Assembly: GCA_002786165.1 (NCBI GenBank)
Contig: PEQK01000014.1
Coordinates: 41,053 to 105,052 of the forward strand
Direction: 5' to 3'
Origin: Legionella sp.
GTDB taxonomy: Bacteria; Pseudomonadota; Gammaproteobacteria; Legionellales; Legionellaceae
Length of the DNA stretch: 64,000 nucleotides
This document shows, piece by piece, positions 9,242-18,606 of the stretch; the first letter of the stretch is position 1; the number at the start of each line of letters is the position of its first letter. The notes beneath the pieces are model-generated. The model was not told where the DNA came from. It saw nothing but the letters and a program-made list of their open reading frames with translations, and did no database searches. The translations under genes were made by a program, and so were the position numbers.

Positions 9242-11824
9242 TTAAACCAAACTCTTTTGCACCAGTTCCGACAAATCTTTTGACAAAGAACACCCTGCCA
9301 ACTGCTGCAATTCTTTTTGGATTAAAGCCTGACGCTTCGGATCCAACCGTTGTCCACGTGTCAATGGGGTGGCCAAGCGTGCGCTGATTTGAGGGTTAAG
9401 GGGATCTAGTATCAACAATTGTTCGGTCAAAAAGCGATAGCCCTGGCCATCTACAGCATGAAAATGTCTAGGATTGGCTTGCACAAAACTACCCAATAAA
9501 GCACGTACTCTATTCGGATTGCGGTAATTGAATTTGGGATGAGTTAATAAGTCACGCACCTCATTCAACACCCCCGGCACATCGGCAGTGGCTTGTGCAA
9601 TAAACCATTTATCTAAGACCAATTCATCGTGCGACCACGTTTTGTAAAACGCATCTCGAGCCTGTTGACGAGCCGCATCATTCTGACTGTGTAACAAACC
9701 AGTCAAGCCTGCCAATTGCTCGGTCATGGTCGGAGCAGTGTGGAGCAAGGTCTGACAAGCGTCTAGCCAGGCCGCTTCGTTGGCTTTTAACAGCAAACGC
9801 AAACACTGCAATCGTAATTTACGCCGGCCAATCGCCTCCCCGTGTACGGCATCATCCGCTCTTGCAGATTCAGTCTCAAAAGTATGTTGCAATTTAGGAT
9901 ATAACGCTTGACCTAAAGCTCGAATGAAGTCTAAACGAGCTTGCTCCAAACGTTCAACATCAACCAAAGCGTGCGTAGAGGCTAAATCTTCAAAACTTGG
10001 GGGTGTCAATAAATCTGCTCGCAAAGCCGGGTCTAAGGATTCATCCTCTAGAACGGCTGCTAACGCTTGAAAAAGATTCGTTGCACTTAAAGTGGCATGT
10101 TGCACTTCGCCAAGATACGTCTTAGAAATAATTTGACGCACCAGTTGCTGGGTCGCATCCCATTTGGCAAAGCCATTGGTTTCATAACGTAATAAACCCA
10201 ACAGCTGCGCTTCATCTGCAGACGTTTTCAAAATAATAGGCGCGGAAAAATCTCGTAATAATGAGACAAAAGGTGCGGCAGATAAACCATCAAAATAGAA
10301 CACTTGCTCCTCTTCTCGTAACTCCAATAAAGCATGCTCTAACGGTATTTCGTCTCCATTGGGCGCAAACAACGCCATTTGAATAGGAATGTGAAACGGT
10401 AATTTATGTTCAGTTTCTGGGGTAGGGGGGCAAGTTTGCTTGCAGGTTAAGGTCAAGCGTCCCATGGCAAAATGAGACTCTACCGTGACTGTAGGCGTAC
10501 CTGCTTGGCTATACCAACGTTTGAACTGGGTGAGATCGATACCTGATGCATCTTGCATCGCGGCCACAAAATCATCGATGGTGACCGCTTGACCATCATG
10601 TCGCCCAAAATACAAATCCATACCTCGACGAAATGCTGCTTCGCCCAACAATTGGTGTTGCATCCGAATGACTTCTGCGCCTTTGTTATAAACCGTAGCC
10701 GTATAAAAATTAGAAATTTCTTGATAAGAGCTGGGACGCACAGGATGTGCCATACTGCCGGCATCTTCTGGAAATTGGATGTTGCGTAGTGTTTTCACAT
10801 CTTTGATGCGATTGACATCACGAGAATTCATATCCCGAGAAAATTCTTGATCACGAAATACCGTCAATCCCTCCTTCAAACTCAGTTGAAACCAATCTCT
10901 ACAGGTGACACGATTGCCCGTCCAATTATGAAAATATTCATGGGCTACCACAGATTCAATACCCGCAAAATCATCATCAGTGGCGGTATCCTTGCACGCC
11001 AAAATAAATTTAGAGTTAAAAATATTTAGGCCCTTGTTTTCCATCGCACCCATATTAAAATCACTGACTGCTACGATCATAAACACTGACAGGTCATATT
11101 CCCGTCCATAACGCTCTTCATCCCAGCGCATAGAATGTTTTAAAGAAGTCAGCGCATGCTCACATAAAGATTCATTGCCATGTTCCACATACAAACGTAA
11201 CGCCACCGATTTACCAGAACAGGTGATAAACTCATCCTCACAGCACGCCAAATCACCAGCCACCAATGCGAATAAATAAGCAGGTTTGGGAAAGGGATCA
11301 TGCCAAATCGCCCAATGCCGACCATCGTCTTGAGAACCGGTGTCTATCAAATTACCGTTTGACAATAAAATAGGGTACAACGTTTTATCAGCCGTCATTT
11401 TAACGGTATAAATAGCCAACACATCGGGTCTATCTGGGAAAAAAGTAATGCGTCGAAACCCATGCGCTTCGCATTGGGTACAAAACATATGTTTGGAACG
11501 ATATAACCCTGATAATTCGGTATTATTTTGCGGAAAAATACGAGTTGCTATCTTTAAGCGACAGTCATCCGGCAACGATGCAATCACCAAATCACTGCCA
11601 TCCAAACGATATTGAGTAGCCGTCAAGGGTTGATCATTGACCCACACGCCTTCTAACTGCAACTCATCTCCGAACAAACGCAACTCTCCTGGATGTTGGC
11701 GCTGCATATGCATGTCGTTATGCACCAACGCGTGATCTTCATAAAGATCAAAGCTCAAGGACGTCGTAGCTACTGTGAAATTTGGTGGTTGATAGTCTTT
11801 CAAGTAAATCGTGGGAGTAGACAT
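9242..11824 (-). CDS. pepN: Aminopeptidase N (M1 family)
   Basis: This cytosolic zinc aminopeptidase finishes the degradation of short peptides. From ATG 11824 the protein is 860 aa. The substrate-binding GAMEN motif is at 259-263. The zinc site is HEYFH at 295-299 with the second ligand Glu318 in LSLKEG, and the catalytic tyrosine lies downstream near NFYTATVYNKG. These positions are within two residues of those in E. coli PepN. The frame is open to 11860, but TGGAG six bases before ATG 11824 marks the start. The gene diverges from prkA with about 120 bases between starts. It appears to be transcribed alone. Confidence 0.96.
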   Translation of the reverse strand: MSTPTIYLKDYQPPNFTVATTSLSFDLYEDHALVHNDMHMQRQHPGELRLFGDELQLEGVWVNDQPLTATQYRLDGSDLVIASLPDDCRLKIATRIFPQNNTELSGLYRSKHMFCTQCEAHGFRRITFFPDRPDVLAIYTVKMTADKTLYPILLSNGNLIDTGSQDDGRHWAIWHDPFPKPAYLFALVAGDLACCEDEFITCSGKSVALRLYVEHGNESLCEHALTSLKHSMRWDEERYGREYDLSVFMIVAVSDFNMGAMENKGLNIFNSKFILACKDTATDDDFAGIESVVAHEYFHNWTGNRVTCRDWFQLSLKEGLTVFRDQEFSRDMNSRDVNRIKDVKTLRNIQFPEDAGSMAHPVRPSSYQEISNFYTATVYNKGAEVIRMQHQLLGEAAFRRGMDLYFGRHDGQAVTIDDFVAAMQDASGIDLTQFKRWYSQAGTPTVTVESHFAMGRLTLTCKQTCPPTPETEHKLPFHIPIQMALFAPNGDEIPLEHALLELREEEQVFYFDGLSAAPFVSLLRDFSAPIILKTSADEAQLLGLLRYETNGFAKWDATQQLVRQIISKTYLGEVQHATLSATNLFQALAAVLEDESLDPALRADLLTPPSFEDLASTHALVDVERLEQARLDFIRALGQALYPKLQHTFETESARADDAVHGEAIGRRKLRLQCLRLLLKANEAAWLDACQTLLHTAPTMTEQLAGLTGLLHSQNDAARQQARDAFYKTWSHDELVLDKWFIAQATADVPGVLNEVRDLLTHPKFNYRNPNRVRALLGSFVQANPRHFHAVDGQGYRFLTEQLLILDPLNPQISARLATPLTRGQRLDPKRQALIQKELQQLAGCSLSKDLSELVQKSLV

Positions 11825-11888
11825 GGCGGCTCCATTCAGAATATAGGACAAATTTTTCACTCATTTATTCATTCTATTGGAATTCGTT

Positions 11889-11895
11889 CTATACT
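11889..11895 (+). promoter_or_regulatory. Possible sigma-S type -10 element upstream of prkA
   Basis: CTATACT preceded by T matches the extended -10 preferred by RpoS (consensus CTAYACT). It lies about 48 bases before the prkA ATG. There is no good -35 box at the expected distance, which is also typical of RpoS promoters. E. coli yeaGH is RpoS-dependent; transfer of that regulation here is inference. Confidence 0.4.
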
Positions 11896-11942
11896 GGTAG
11901 TAGATTGTGTTCGTAATGCATCTTATGTCAAAGGAATTTACT

Positions 11943-13871
11943 ATGAGCACCCAAGATTTTTTAGATGGTTATTCACGACGTTATGAAAATAACAAAGAAG
12001 AAGAAATGAGTCTGGATGACTACTTGGAGTTATGTAAAACCGACTCATCCGCATACGCCAACCCTGCAGAACGCCTTTTAATGGCGATTGGCCAACCTGA
12101 AGAAATCGACACGCGGCACGATCCCGTACTGTCTCGTATTTTTTCTAATAAAGTCATCTCACATTACCCTATTTTTAATGATTTTTTTGGGATGGAAGAA
12201 CCGATTGAACAGATCATTGGGTTTTTAAAACATTCCGCACAAGGTCTTGAAGAAACAAAACAAGTACTTTATCTCTTAGGCCCTGTAGGCGGTGGCAAAT
12301 CCTCTTTGGCAGAAAAGCTCAAAGATCTCATGGAAAAAATGCCCATTTATGCCATCAAAGGCTCACCCGTGTATGAATCTCCTTTGTCTTTATTTGCAGA
12401 GGAAGATGCGCCTATTTTGGCGGAACACTACGGTATTCCGAAACGTCATCTTCGTTATGTCATGTCACCATGGGCCATCAAACGGTTGCAAGAATTCAAT
12501 GGCGACATTCGTCAATTTCGAGTCATCAAAGTCAAGCCATCTCGGATGAAACAAATTGCCATCGCCAAAACCGAACCTGGTGATGAAAACAATCAAGATA
12601 TCTCCTCTCTAGTCGGTAAAATTGATATTCGAAAATTAGAAGACTTTTCCCAAAATGATCCCGATGCATATAGTTTCTCAGGCGGGTTATGCCGCGCGAA
12701 TCGCGGTTTATTAGAGTTTGTGGAAATGTTCAAAGCACCCATCAAAGTATTGCATCCTTTGCTGACGGCAACCCAAGAAGGCAACTATAATCCCACTGAA
12801 GGCTTGTCTTCGATTCCTTTCGAAGGAATCATCCTCGCGCACTCCAATGAATCTGAATGGCAAACATTCCGTAACAATAAAAACAATGAAGCATTTATTG
12901 ATCGGATTAATATTGTCAAAGTACCTTATTGTTTACGAGTGTCTGAAGAAACTAAAATTTATCAAAAATTATTGGACTCTAGTTCATTGGTGAAAACACC
13001 TTGCGCACCCGGCAGTCTTAATATGCTGGCCCAATTTTCTGTTTTAACCCGTCTTAAAGAGCCACAAAATTCGAGCATTTATTCCAAATTACGGGTATAT
13101 AATGGCGAAAGTTTAAAAGACACCGATCCCAAAGCCAAATCCTATCAAGAATATCGGGATTTTGGCGGCGTGGATGAAGGAATGAATGGTATTTCTACCC
13201 GTTTTGCTTTCAAAATTCTCTCCAAAGTATTTAATTTCGATCAAAGCGAAATTGCTGCCAATCCAGTGCATTTGCTCTATGTCTTAGAACGGCAAATCGA
13301 GCAAGAACAATTTCCTCCTGAAATCCAAGAGAAATATCTGAATTTCATCAAAGAATTTTTATCCCCCAAATATGTCGAATTTATTGGAAAAGAAATTCAA
13401 ACAGCGTATTTGGAGTCGTATTCAGAATACGGTCAAAATATCTTTGACCGTTACATTACCTATGCCGATTTTTGGATTCAAGATCAAGATTATCGCGACC
13501 CTGACACCGGTGAAATTTTTGATCGTGCCGCACTGAATGCGGATCTAGAAAAAATTGAAAAAACAGCCGGTATTTCTAATCCCAAAGATTTCAGAAATGA
13601 AGTTGTGAATTTTGTGTTGCGTGCTCGTGCTAACAACCACGGATCCAATCCCAAATGGAACAGCTATGAAAAACTCAAAACAGTCATTGAAAAAAAGATG
13701 TTTTCTAATACAGAAGACTTGCTGCCCGTGATTTCTTTTAATGCCAAATCATCGGAAGATGATAAGAAAAAACACGAAGAATTTATCTCACGCATGGTAG
13801 AAAAAGGATATACGCGTAAACAAGTTCGATTACTCTGCGAATGGTATTTACGTGTCCGAAAATCACAATGA
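11943..13871 (+). CDS. yeaG: PrkA/YeaG-type AAA+ serine protein kinase
   Basis: This cytosolic protein of 642 aa has an N-terminal AAA-type nucleotide-binding domain and a C-terminal PrkA kinase-like domain. The Walker A motif is GPVGGGKSS with Lys119. Further PrkA signatures include YAIKGSPVYESPLSLF and FSGGLCRANRGLLEFVEMFK. The start is ATG 11943, preceded by AAGGAA; the frame upstream of it has no support. Members act in stress and nutrient-limitation responses, and their kinase substrates are poorly defined. It is followed 13 bases later by yeaH and then spoVR, the conserved three-gene stress and sporulation-associated cassette. A CTATACT element upstream suggests stationary-phase control. 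Confidence 0.95.
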   Translation: MSTQDFLDGYSRRYENNKEEEMSLDDYLELCKTDSSAYANPAERLLMAIGQPEEIDTRHDPVLSRIFSNKVISHYPIFNDFFGMEEPIEQIIGFLKHSAQGLEETKQVLYLLGPVGGGKSSLAEKLKDLMEKMPIYAIKGSPVYESPLSLFAEEDAPILAEHYGIPKRHLRYVMSPWAIKRLQEFNGDIRQFRVIKVKPSRMKQIAIAKTEPGDENNQDISSLVGKIDIRKLEDFSQNDPDAYSFSGGLCRANRGLLEFVEMFKAPIKVLHPLLTATQEGNYNPTEGLSSIPFEGIILAHSNESEWQTFRNNKNNEAFIDRINIVKVPYCLRVSEETKIYQKLLDSSSLVKTPCAPGSLNMLAQFSVLTRLKEPQNSSIYSKLRVYNGESLKDTDPKAKSYQEYRDFGGVDEGMNGISTRFAFKILSKVFNFDQSEIAANPVHLLYVLERQIEQEQFPPEIQEKYLNFIKEFLSPKYVEFIGKEIQTAYLESYSEYGQNIFDRYITYADFWIQDQDYRDPDTGEIFDRAALNADLEKIEKTAGISNPKDFRNEVVNFVLRARANNHGSNPKWNSYEKLKTVIEKKMFSNTEDLLPVISFNAKSSEDDKKKHEEFISRMVEKGYTRKQVRLLCEWYLRVRKSQ

Positions 13872-13884
13872 TTGAGAACCCATC

Positions 13885-15144
13885 ATGACCCAATTCATTG
13901 ATCGGAGAAATACTCGCCACAAAGGTGCGGTAAACCGCAGGCGGTTTATGTTGCGCTATAAAGATCATCTCAAAAAAGCTGTTTTTGATGCCATTGGCAA
14001 ACGAAGCATCACCAATATTGATCAGGGAGAACAAGTCGTCATCCCTGCCAAAGACATTGCTGAACCTATGTTTCAACATACTTCAGGTGGGATCAGGCAC
14101 CACGTCTTACCGGGAAATGAACAGTATAATACGGGGGATACGATTGAACGCCCACCCCAAGACAATGGCCAAGGTTCAGGAGATGGCGACGCAAGCAACA
14201 GTGGCCAAGGGGAAGATGCCTTTATTTTTGAGCTCACGCGTGACGAATTTTTGGAATATTATTTTGAAGACTTAGAGTTACCGGATTTGGTCAAAAAAGA
14301 ACTTGCTCAGCTCAATACCTTCAAAACCGTACGGGCTGGTCTCACTGCCACAGGCATTCCAACCAATATCAATATATTACGCTCCATGCGTCAAGCCACA
14401 GGCCGGCGTGTGGCGCTATCTGCCATCTTCAAGCGTCGTTTGCAAGAAGCAGAAACACACTACGAACAAGCCCAAACGTCTGGTGAGCCCGACAAAATCC
14501 AACAAGCCTTAGACCACATAGAGCACTTAAAAAAGCGCAGCAATGCTATCCCTTTTCTAGACACCATTGATTTACGATATAATCATCGGATTAAAATTCC
14601 AGCACCCACCACGCAAGCTGTGATGTTTTGTATCATGGATGTCTCGGGATCTATGGATGACGTCAAAAAAGACATTGCCAAACGTTTTTTCATTCTATTG
14701 TACCTATTTTTACAGCGCTCTTATGCCAAAATAGAATTAGTGTTCATTCGACATCATACCTCCGCCAAAGAAGTCTCCGAACAAGATTTCTTTTATTCTC
14801 GTGAAACCGGAGGAACGGTGGTGTCCAGTGCCTTAGAATTGCTCCACCATACCATTGAAACACGCTTCAATCCAAATGCGTGGAACATCTATGTGGCGCA
14901 AGCATCTGATGGGGATAATTGGAATGCAGACTCACCCCAATGTACAGCGTTACTGCAAGAAAAACTCATCCCCCTACTCCAATATTTTGCGTATGTAGAA
15001 ATCATGCCCCGCAATCATCAAAGTTTATGGGAAGGCTACACCCATTTGGCGAGCCAGCATGCTAATTTTGCCATGCAAAGTATTGATAAAGTTGCAGATA
15101 TTTATCCAGTATTTCGAGAACTCTTTAAAAGGAAAACGGTATGA
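13885..15144 (+). CDS. yeaH: YeaH/YhbH family protein (DUF444, UPF0229)
   Basis: The 419-aa protein begins with the basic family signature QFIDRRNTRHKGAVNRRRF. It carries a flexible Gly/Asp/Ser-rich segment around residues 88-110 and a von Willebrand A-like domain whose metal site reads MDVSGSMDD (Asp252, Ser254, Ser256). The family is the usual partner of PrkA and SpoVR; a role as scaffold or adaptor is inferred from this association. It starts 13 bases after prkA, and its stop overlaps the spoVR ATG by four bases (ATGA), so all three are probably translated together. Length matches E. coli YeaH (427 aa). Confidence 0.94.
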   Translation: MTQFIDRRNTRHKGAVNRRRFMLRYKDHLKKAVFDAIGKRSITNIDQGEQVVIPAKDIAEPMFQHTSGGIRHHVLPGNEQYNTGDTIERPPQDNGQGSGDGDASNSGQGEDAFIFELTRDEFLEYYFEDLELPDLVKKELAQLNTFKTVRAGLTATGIPTNINILRSMRQATGRRVALSAIFKRRLQEAETHYEQAQTSGEPDKIQQALDHIEHLKKRSNAIPFLDTIDLRYNHRIKIPAPTTQAVMFCIMDVSGSMDDVKKDIAKRFFILLYLFLQRSYAKIELVFIRHHTSAKEVSEQDFFYSRETGGTVVSSALELLHHTIETRFNPNAWNIYVAQASDGDNWNADSPQCTALLQEKLIPLLQYFAYVEIMPRNHQSLWEGYTHLASQHANFAMQSIDKVADIYPVFRELFKRKTV

Positions 15145-16643
15145 AGAAAAAACCGTTATCTACCGGTTCCGAATGGACCTTTGAATTGATTGCCGACTAT
15201 GATCGCGAAATCGGACGATTGGCCAAAGATTTTAAATTAGATACCTATCCGAACCAAATTGAAATGATTTCTGCCGAACAAATGATCGATGCCTATGCGT
15301 CTGTGGGTATGCCAATCAACTATACCCACTGGTCTTTTGGCAAGCATTTTGTCTCTGTCGAAAAAAAGTATCAACGCGGGCATATGGGGCTTGCCTACGA
15401 ATTAGTGATTAATTCTAACCCTTGTGTGTCTTATCTTATGGAAGAAAACTCCATGGCCATGCAGGCGTTGGTCATTGCACATGCTTGTTATGGGCATAAT
15501 TCTTTTTTTAAGTCGAATTATCTATTTAAAATGTGGACATCCGCCGATGCCATCATTGATTATTTGGTATTTGCCAAGCACTACATCAACGAATGTGAAG
15601 AACGTCATGGCATCGCAGCAGTGGAAGTGGTTTTAGATGCTTGCCATGCCATCATGAATTATGGGGTTGATCGCTATCAACACCCAGCGCCTTTATCGAT
15701 TCAGGAAGAAAAAATTCGCCAGCAAACGCGTGAAGCCTATTTGCAATCGGAAGTCAACGAATTATGGCGCACTATTCCTAAAAGCAAAGACATGCCAGAG
15801 GCCCATCAAAAAAAGAAATTCCCGACCGAGCCTCAAGAAAATATTTTATATTTTATTGAAAAACATGCACCACTGCTGGAACCCTGGCAACGCGAAATTG
15901 TACGCATTGTGCGCAAAATAGCCCAATATTTTTACCCCCAAAAACAAACCAAAGTGATGAATGAAGGCTGGGCTTGTTTTTGGCATTATACGTTGTTGCA
16001 TGCATTGTATGATGAACATTTGGTCACGGACGAATTCATGCTAGAATTTCTCCAAACTCACACCTCCGTCATCCTACAACCTGGCTACAACAGCCCCCAT
16101 TTTTCCGGCATCAATCCTTATGCCCTGGGCTATCATATGATGCAAGATATCCGGCGTATTGCAGAAAATCCCAGCGCTGAAGACCGCCATTGGTTTCCTG
16201 AATTGGCCCATACCAATTGGCTGCAAAGTATGGACTCCGCCATGCGTCATTATAAAGATGAGAGTTTTATTGCCCAATTTTTATCGCCTAAGATCATGCG
16301 CGATTTAAAATTGTTTCAACTGGTCGATGATGTCAATCACCCGCAATTGCATATTGGCGCTATTCATGACGATGACGGGTATCAACAGGTTCGTAGCGCC
16401 TTATCCAATCAATACAACCTCAGCCAGATGGAACCAGATATCCAAGTATTTGGTGTGGATCTAGAAGAAAGTCGTGGTTTGACTTTGCATCACACCCAAT
16501 ACAACCAGATGCCGCTCGATCCCCACACCACCAGCGACGTCTTAAAACACATTTATGCCTTGTGGAAGTTTCCCGTGACGTTACAATCACTCTCTAGCGA
16601 CCATCAAACTGCCATTGAATTTCATTGTCCACCACATTCTTAA
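15141..16643 (+). CDS. ycgB: SpoVR/YcgB family protein
   Basis: This 500-aa cytosolic protein of the SpoVR family was named for spore cortex formation in Bacillus, but it is widespread in non-sporing proteobacteria. Family features are the N-terminal WTFELIADYDREIGR, the histidine-rich AHACYGHNSFFKSN near residues 111-124, and the strongly conserved VMNEGWACFWHYTLLH near residues 270-285. Its start overlaps the yeaH stop (ATGA). In E. coli ycgB is separate from yeaGH; here the three genes are contiguous, as in many other bacteria. The molecular activity is unknown. Confidence 0.94.
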   Translation: MKKKPLSTGSEWTFELIADYDREIGRLAKDFKLDTYPNQIEMISAEQMIDAYASVGMPINYTHWSFGKHFVSVEKKYQRGHMGLAYELVINSNPCVSYLMEENSMAMQALVIAHACYGHNSFFKSNYLFKMWTSADAIIDYLVFAKHYINECEERHGIAAVEVVLDACHAIMNYGVDRYQHPAPLSIQEEKIRQQTREAYLQSEVNELWRTIPKSKDMPEAHQKKKFPTEPQENILYFIEKHAPLLEPWQREIVRIVRKIAQYFYPQKQTKVMNEGWACFWHYTLLHALYDEHLVTDEFMLEFLQTHTSVILQPGYNSPHFSGINPYALGYHMMQDIRRIAENPSAEDRHWFPELAHTNWLQSMDSAMRHYKDESFIAQFLSPKIMRDLKLFQLVDDVNHPQLHIGAIHDDDGYQQVRSALSNQYNLSQMEPDIQVFGVDLEESRGLTLHHTQYNQMPLDPHTTSDVLKHIYALWKFPVTLQSLSSDHQTAIEFHCPPHS

Positions 16644-16715
16644 CTCAAAAATCACCAAACAACATGACAACATAATAAGACAGTGGTCAAAGCTAAAATG
16701 TGGTTACATATTCTG

Positions 16716-16743
16716 TTGCGTTCCTTCCCAAATGTTTTATAAT
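16716..16743 (+). promoter_or_regulatory. Sigma-70 promoter for the 178-aa membrane protein
   Basis: TTGCGT (16716-16721) and a perfect TATAAT (16738-16743) are spaced by 16 bases. Transcription from it would begin near 16750. That excludes the upstream GTG (16700) and ATG (16742) as starts and supports ATG 16784. Confidence 0.6.
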
Positions 16744-16783
16744 GAACCACTTTAATCTTATTTTACCAAATACGAGGCTATTA

Positions 16784-17320
16784 ATGACCAAATTCTTTCC
16801 TTATAAAACAAACACCCATATAGCATTTGATATAGCAAAGGGTGCCCTAAGCAGCGCAAAGAATGTTTTGATAGGCGCACCTATGTCCGCTTATTTGGGT
16901 AGCAGCGTGTTGGCAACTAGTTCTTTGGCAACGGTAGTAGGAGCATGTGCATTAGGCGGAGCTCTTCTTATTGTTCCGTTGATGATCTTACAAAAAAAAT
17001 CACAATATTCACCCCCACAATACTCACTCAGAGAACAACAAGATTTCAATTCAAGAGTAACACGTGCGCTACACGTAGCTTTTGTATTTGGAAGTGCGTG
17101 TCTTGGAGCTGCTGTATGTGGATTGGCTATTTTGACGGTGGCCAAAGCGGCTTTGATGGGATCTTTAACAATGTTCATACTTTCGAGCTTAATGACCAAG
17201 CTCAACTCCATAGAACGCGATCTACAGATCAATTCATTAAGTAGATATGGATTCCTTAACGTAACAGACGAACAATTGAACGATGATCGCAGAGCATCGC
17301 AAATAGCCTTCGGCTACTAA
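16784..17320 (+). CDS. Small membrane protein of unknown function (178 aa)
   Basis: I recognise no family. The chosen ATG follows GAGG at eight bases and lies downstream of a good promoter. Two hydrophobic blocks are visible: residues about 48-69 (VVGACALGGALLIVPLMIL) and 96-137 (VAFVFGSACLGAAVCGLAIL, then a second helix). This gives two to three membrane helices rich in Ala and Gly, separated by a polar QKKSQYSPPQYSLREQQ loop. The C-terminal 40 residues are charged. It is stand-alone, with spoVR upstream and a palindrome 50 bases downstream. Gly/Ala-rich hairpins with soluble tails occur in some effectors and inclusion-membrane proteins, but nothing here proves that role. Confidence 0.6.
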   Translation: MTKFFPYKTNTHIAFDIAKGALSSAKNVLIGAPMSAYLGSSVLATSSLATVVGACALGGALLIVPLMILQKKSQYSPPQYSLREQQDFNSRVTRALHVAFVFGSACLGAAVCGLAILTVAKAALMGSLTMFILSSLMTKLNSIERDLQINSLSRYGFLNVTDEQLNDDRRASQIAFGY

Positions 17321-17369
17321 GTATTTTTCTCCGTACATATAGCAAACATGTTTTAATCAAATTTCCACG

Positions 17370-17390
17370 TTCCGCGCTTGATGCGCGGAA
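17370..17390. repeat. GC palindrome of the dispersed family
   Basis: TTCCGCGC-TTGAT-GCGCGGAA: an 8-bp perfect stem with ACG before it and TCT after it, as in the other copies. It lies between two convergent genes, 50 bases after the stop of the 178-aa gene and 45 bases after that of the methyltransferase gene. Confidence 0.75.
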
Positions 17391-17434
17391 TCTAATGCCT
17401 TTGCAAGAAAACCAAACTCTCTCATGGCCACATA

Positions 17435-18481
17435 CTAAAACACGCTGTTCTTCTGCGCCACCACATGATAACACGTCGTGATCAACCCTAATCGATCGGC
17501 TTCGCACAGTGCTTCCGTGTTTTTTTGCAATCGCGCAAACAAAGGCACAAAATGTTTGGGAATGATATGTAAAGTCACTAAAATACGAACAAAGGGTACC
17601 AGTTTATCAAAAGAATGACTGGCTTTATGAATCAAAGGTTCTTGAGAATGATTAACCCCAGGATCTTCACTGACCAATACCTCAAAACCGGCATGGCGTA
17701 GTGCGGCTTCATACTCTGAGGGAGAGGGCGTGCCAATCGCACCAATCAATGGCTTCACTTTATGCATCAGTTCTGCATGATAGGGGTTGTGTTCGTCGTA
17801 GTTAGGCAAGCGGACCCATTCTAATAACGAGATTTTCCCGCCGGGTTTTAGAATACGATACAATTCTTGAAACAATTTGCCCAAATCTCTCGACAGAGAT
17901 AAAGCTTGAATTTCATAAATCGCATCAAAAGAATCATCTGCAAAAGGGAAAGGCAGTTCGTTAAAATCCATATTGAGAAACAGGCATTGCTCAGACAGTT
18001 TGTTATGTTTTGCAAAGGCCATAGCATTATCTAATTGGCCTTGATCAATATTAATGCCCGTGATCTCAACACCCATCTCAGAGGCAAGATGCGCTGCAAC
18101 ACGCCCCTTGCCACAACCCAATTCAAATACTTTATCCCCGCGCTTTAAGTCTAATAACTGTGCAAATTTCTTTTCAAATAGGAGTTGATTGTTGATGATG
18201 TTTTTGGATAAATCCAAAGCAGGCGGAATATACATTTTTTCCACTTCACCAATGGCACAAAGATGATTGATGACTTCATAAAAATCCAAAATATGCGCTT
18301 TTACTTCTTGGTAATCAACTGCCTCAGTCCCTTTCATCGCTTGACCGTGCACCCAATCGCACTCGTAAATGTCATACGATTTTATATAATCCTCCACTTC
18401 TTTGGGAGATAAACGAAACAGTGCTTTAAAAGCGTGGAAGATGGTAGATAAGCGATAAAACATTGAATTTGGATTCAGCAC
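17435..18481 (-). CDS. Sterol C24-methyltransferase-like SAM methyltransferase
   Basis: This is a class I methyltransferase of 348 aa. The SAM motif I is FELGCGKGRVA (residues 119-129), motif II region DDSFDAIYEIQAL (182-194) and post-motif RILKPGGKISLLEW (209-222). From there the match to yeast Erg6-type sterol methyltransferases is close: KPGG..EW, then YDEHNPYH against YDENNPEH, then GFEVLVSED in both. The N-terminal 100 residues are not Erg6-like. GTG 18481 follows AAGGAG. No other sterol-biosynthesis gene is visible here, so a host sterol or a bacterial polyprenoid could be the substrate; that is inference. The gene is flanked by repeat palindromes, consistent with an accessory location. 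Confidence 0.8.
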   Translation of the reverse strand: MLNPNSMFYRLSTIFHAFKALFRLSPKEVEDYIKSYDIYECDWVHGQAMKGTEAVDYQEVKAHILDFYEVINHLCAIGEVEKMYIPPALDLSKNIINNQLLFEKKFAQLLDLKRGDKVFELGCGKGRVAAHLASEMGVEITGINIDQGQLDNAMAFAKHNKLSEQCLFLNMDFNELPFPFADDSFDAIYEIQALSLSRDLGKLFQELYRILKPGGKISLLEWVRLPNYDEHNPYHAELMHKVKPLIGAIGTPSPSEYEAALRHAGFEVLVSEDPGVNHSQEPLIHKASHSFDKLVPFVRILVTLHIIPKHFVPLFARLQKNTEALCEADRLGLITTCYHVVAQKNSVF

Positions 18482-18575
18482 GATTATGGTGCTCCTTGAA
18501 GTAAATCAATGTAAGTACTATCTATTCACAGTAGTGCAAAAAGAAAAAATTTTCAACAATTCAGGTATTCCCTTA

Positions 18576-18591
18576 ACGCCGCCGCAGGCGT
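18576..18591 (-). terminator. Hairpin between pirin and methyltransferase genes
   Basis: ACGCC-GCCGCA-GGCGT forms a 5-bp GC stem, extended by TTA/TAA outside with one bulge, just 3' of the pirin stop. There is no strong T-run, so termination is uncertain. Confidence 0.3.
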
Positions 18592-18606
18592 AATCAAGGT
18601 CAATCA

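Noticed and set aside
11693..11986. 97-codon plus-strand frame across the pepN start and prkA start
   Set aside because: It is antisense to the pepN N-terminus and out of frame with prkA; no ribosome site.
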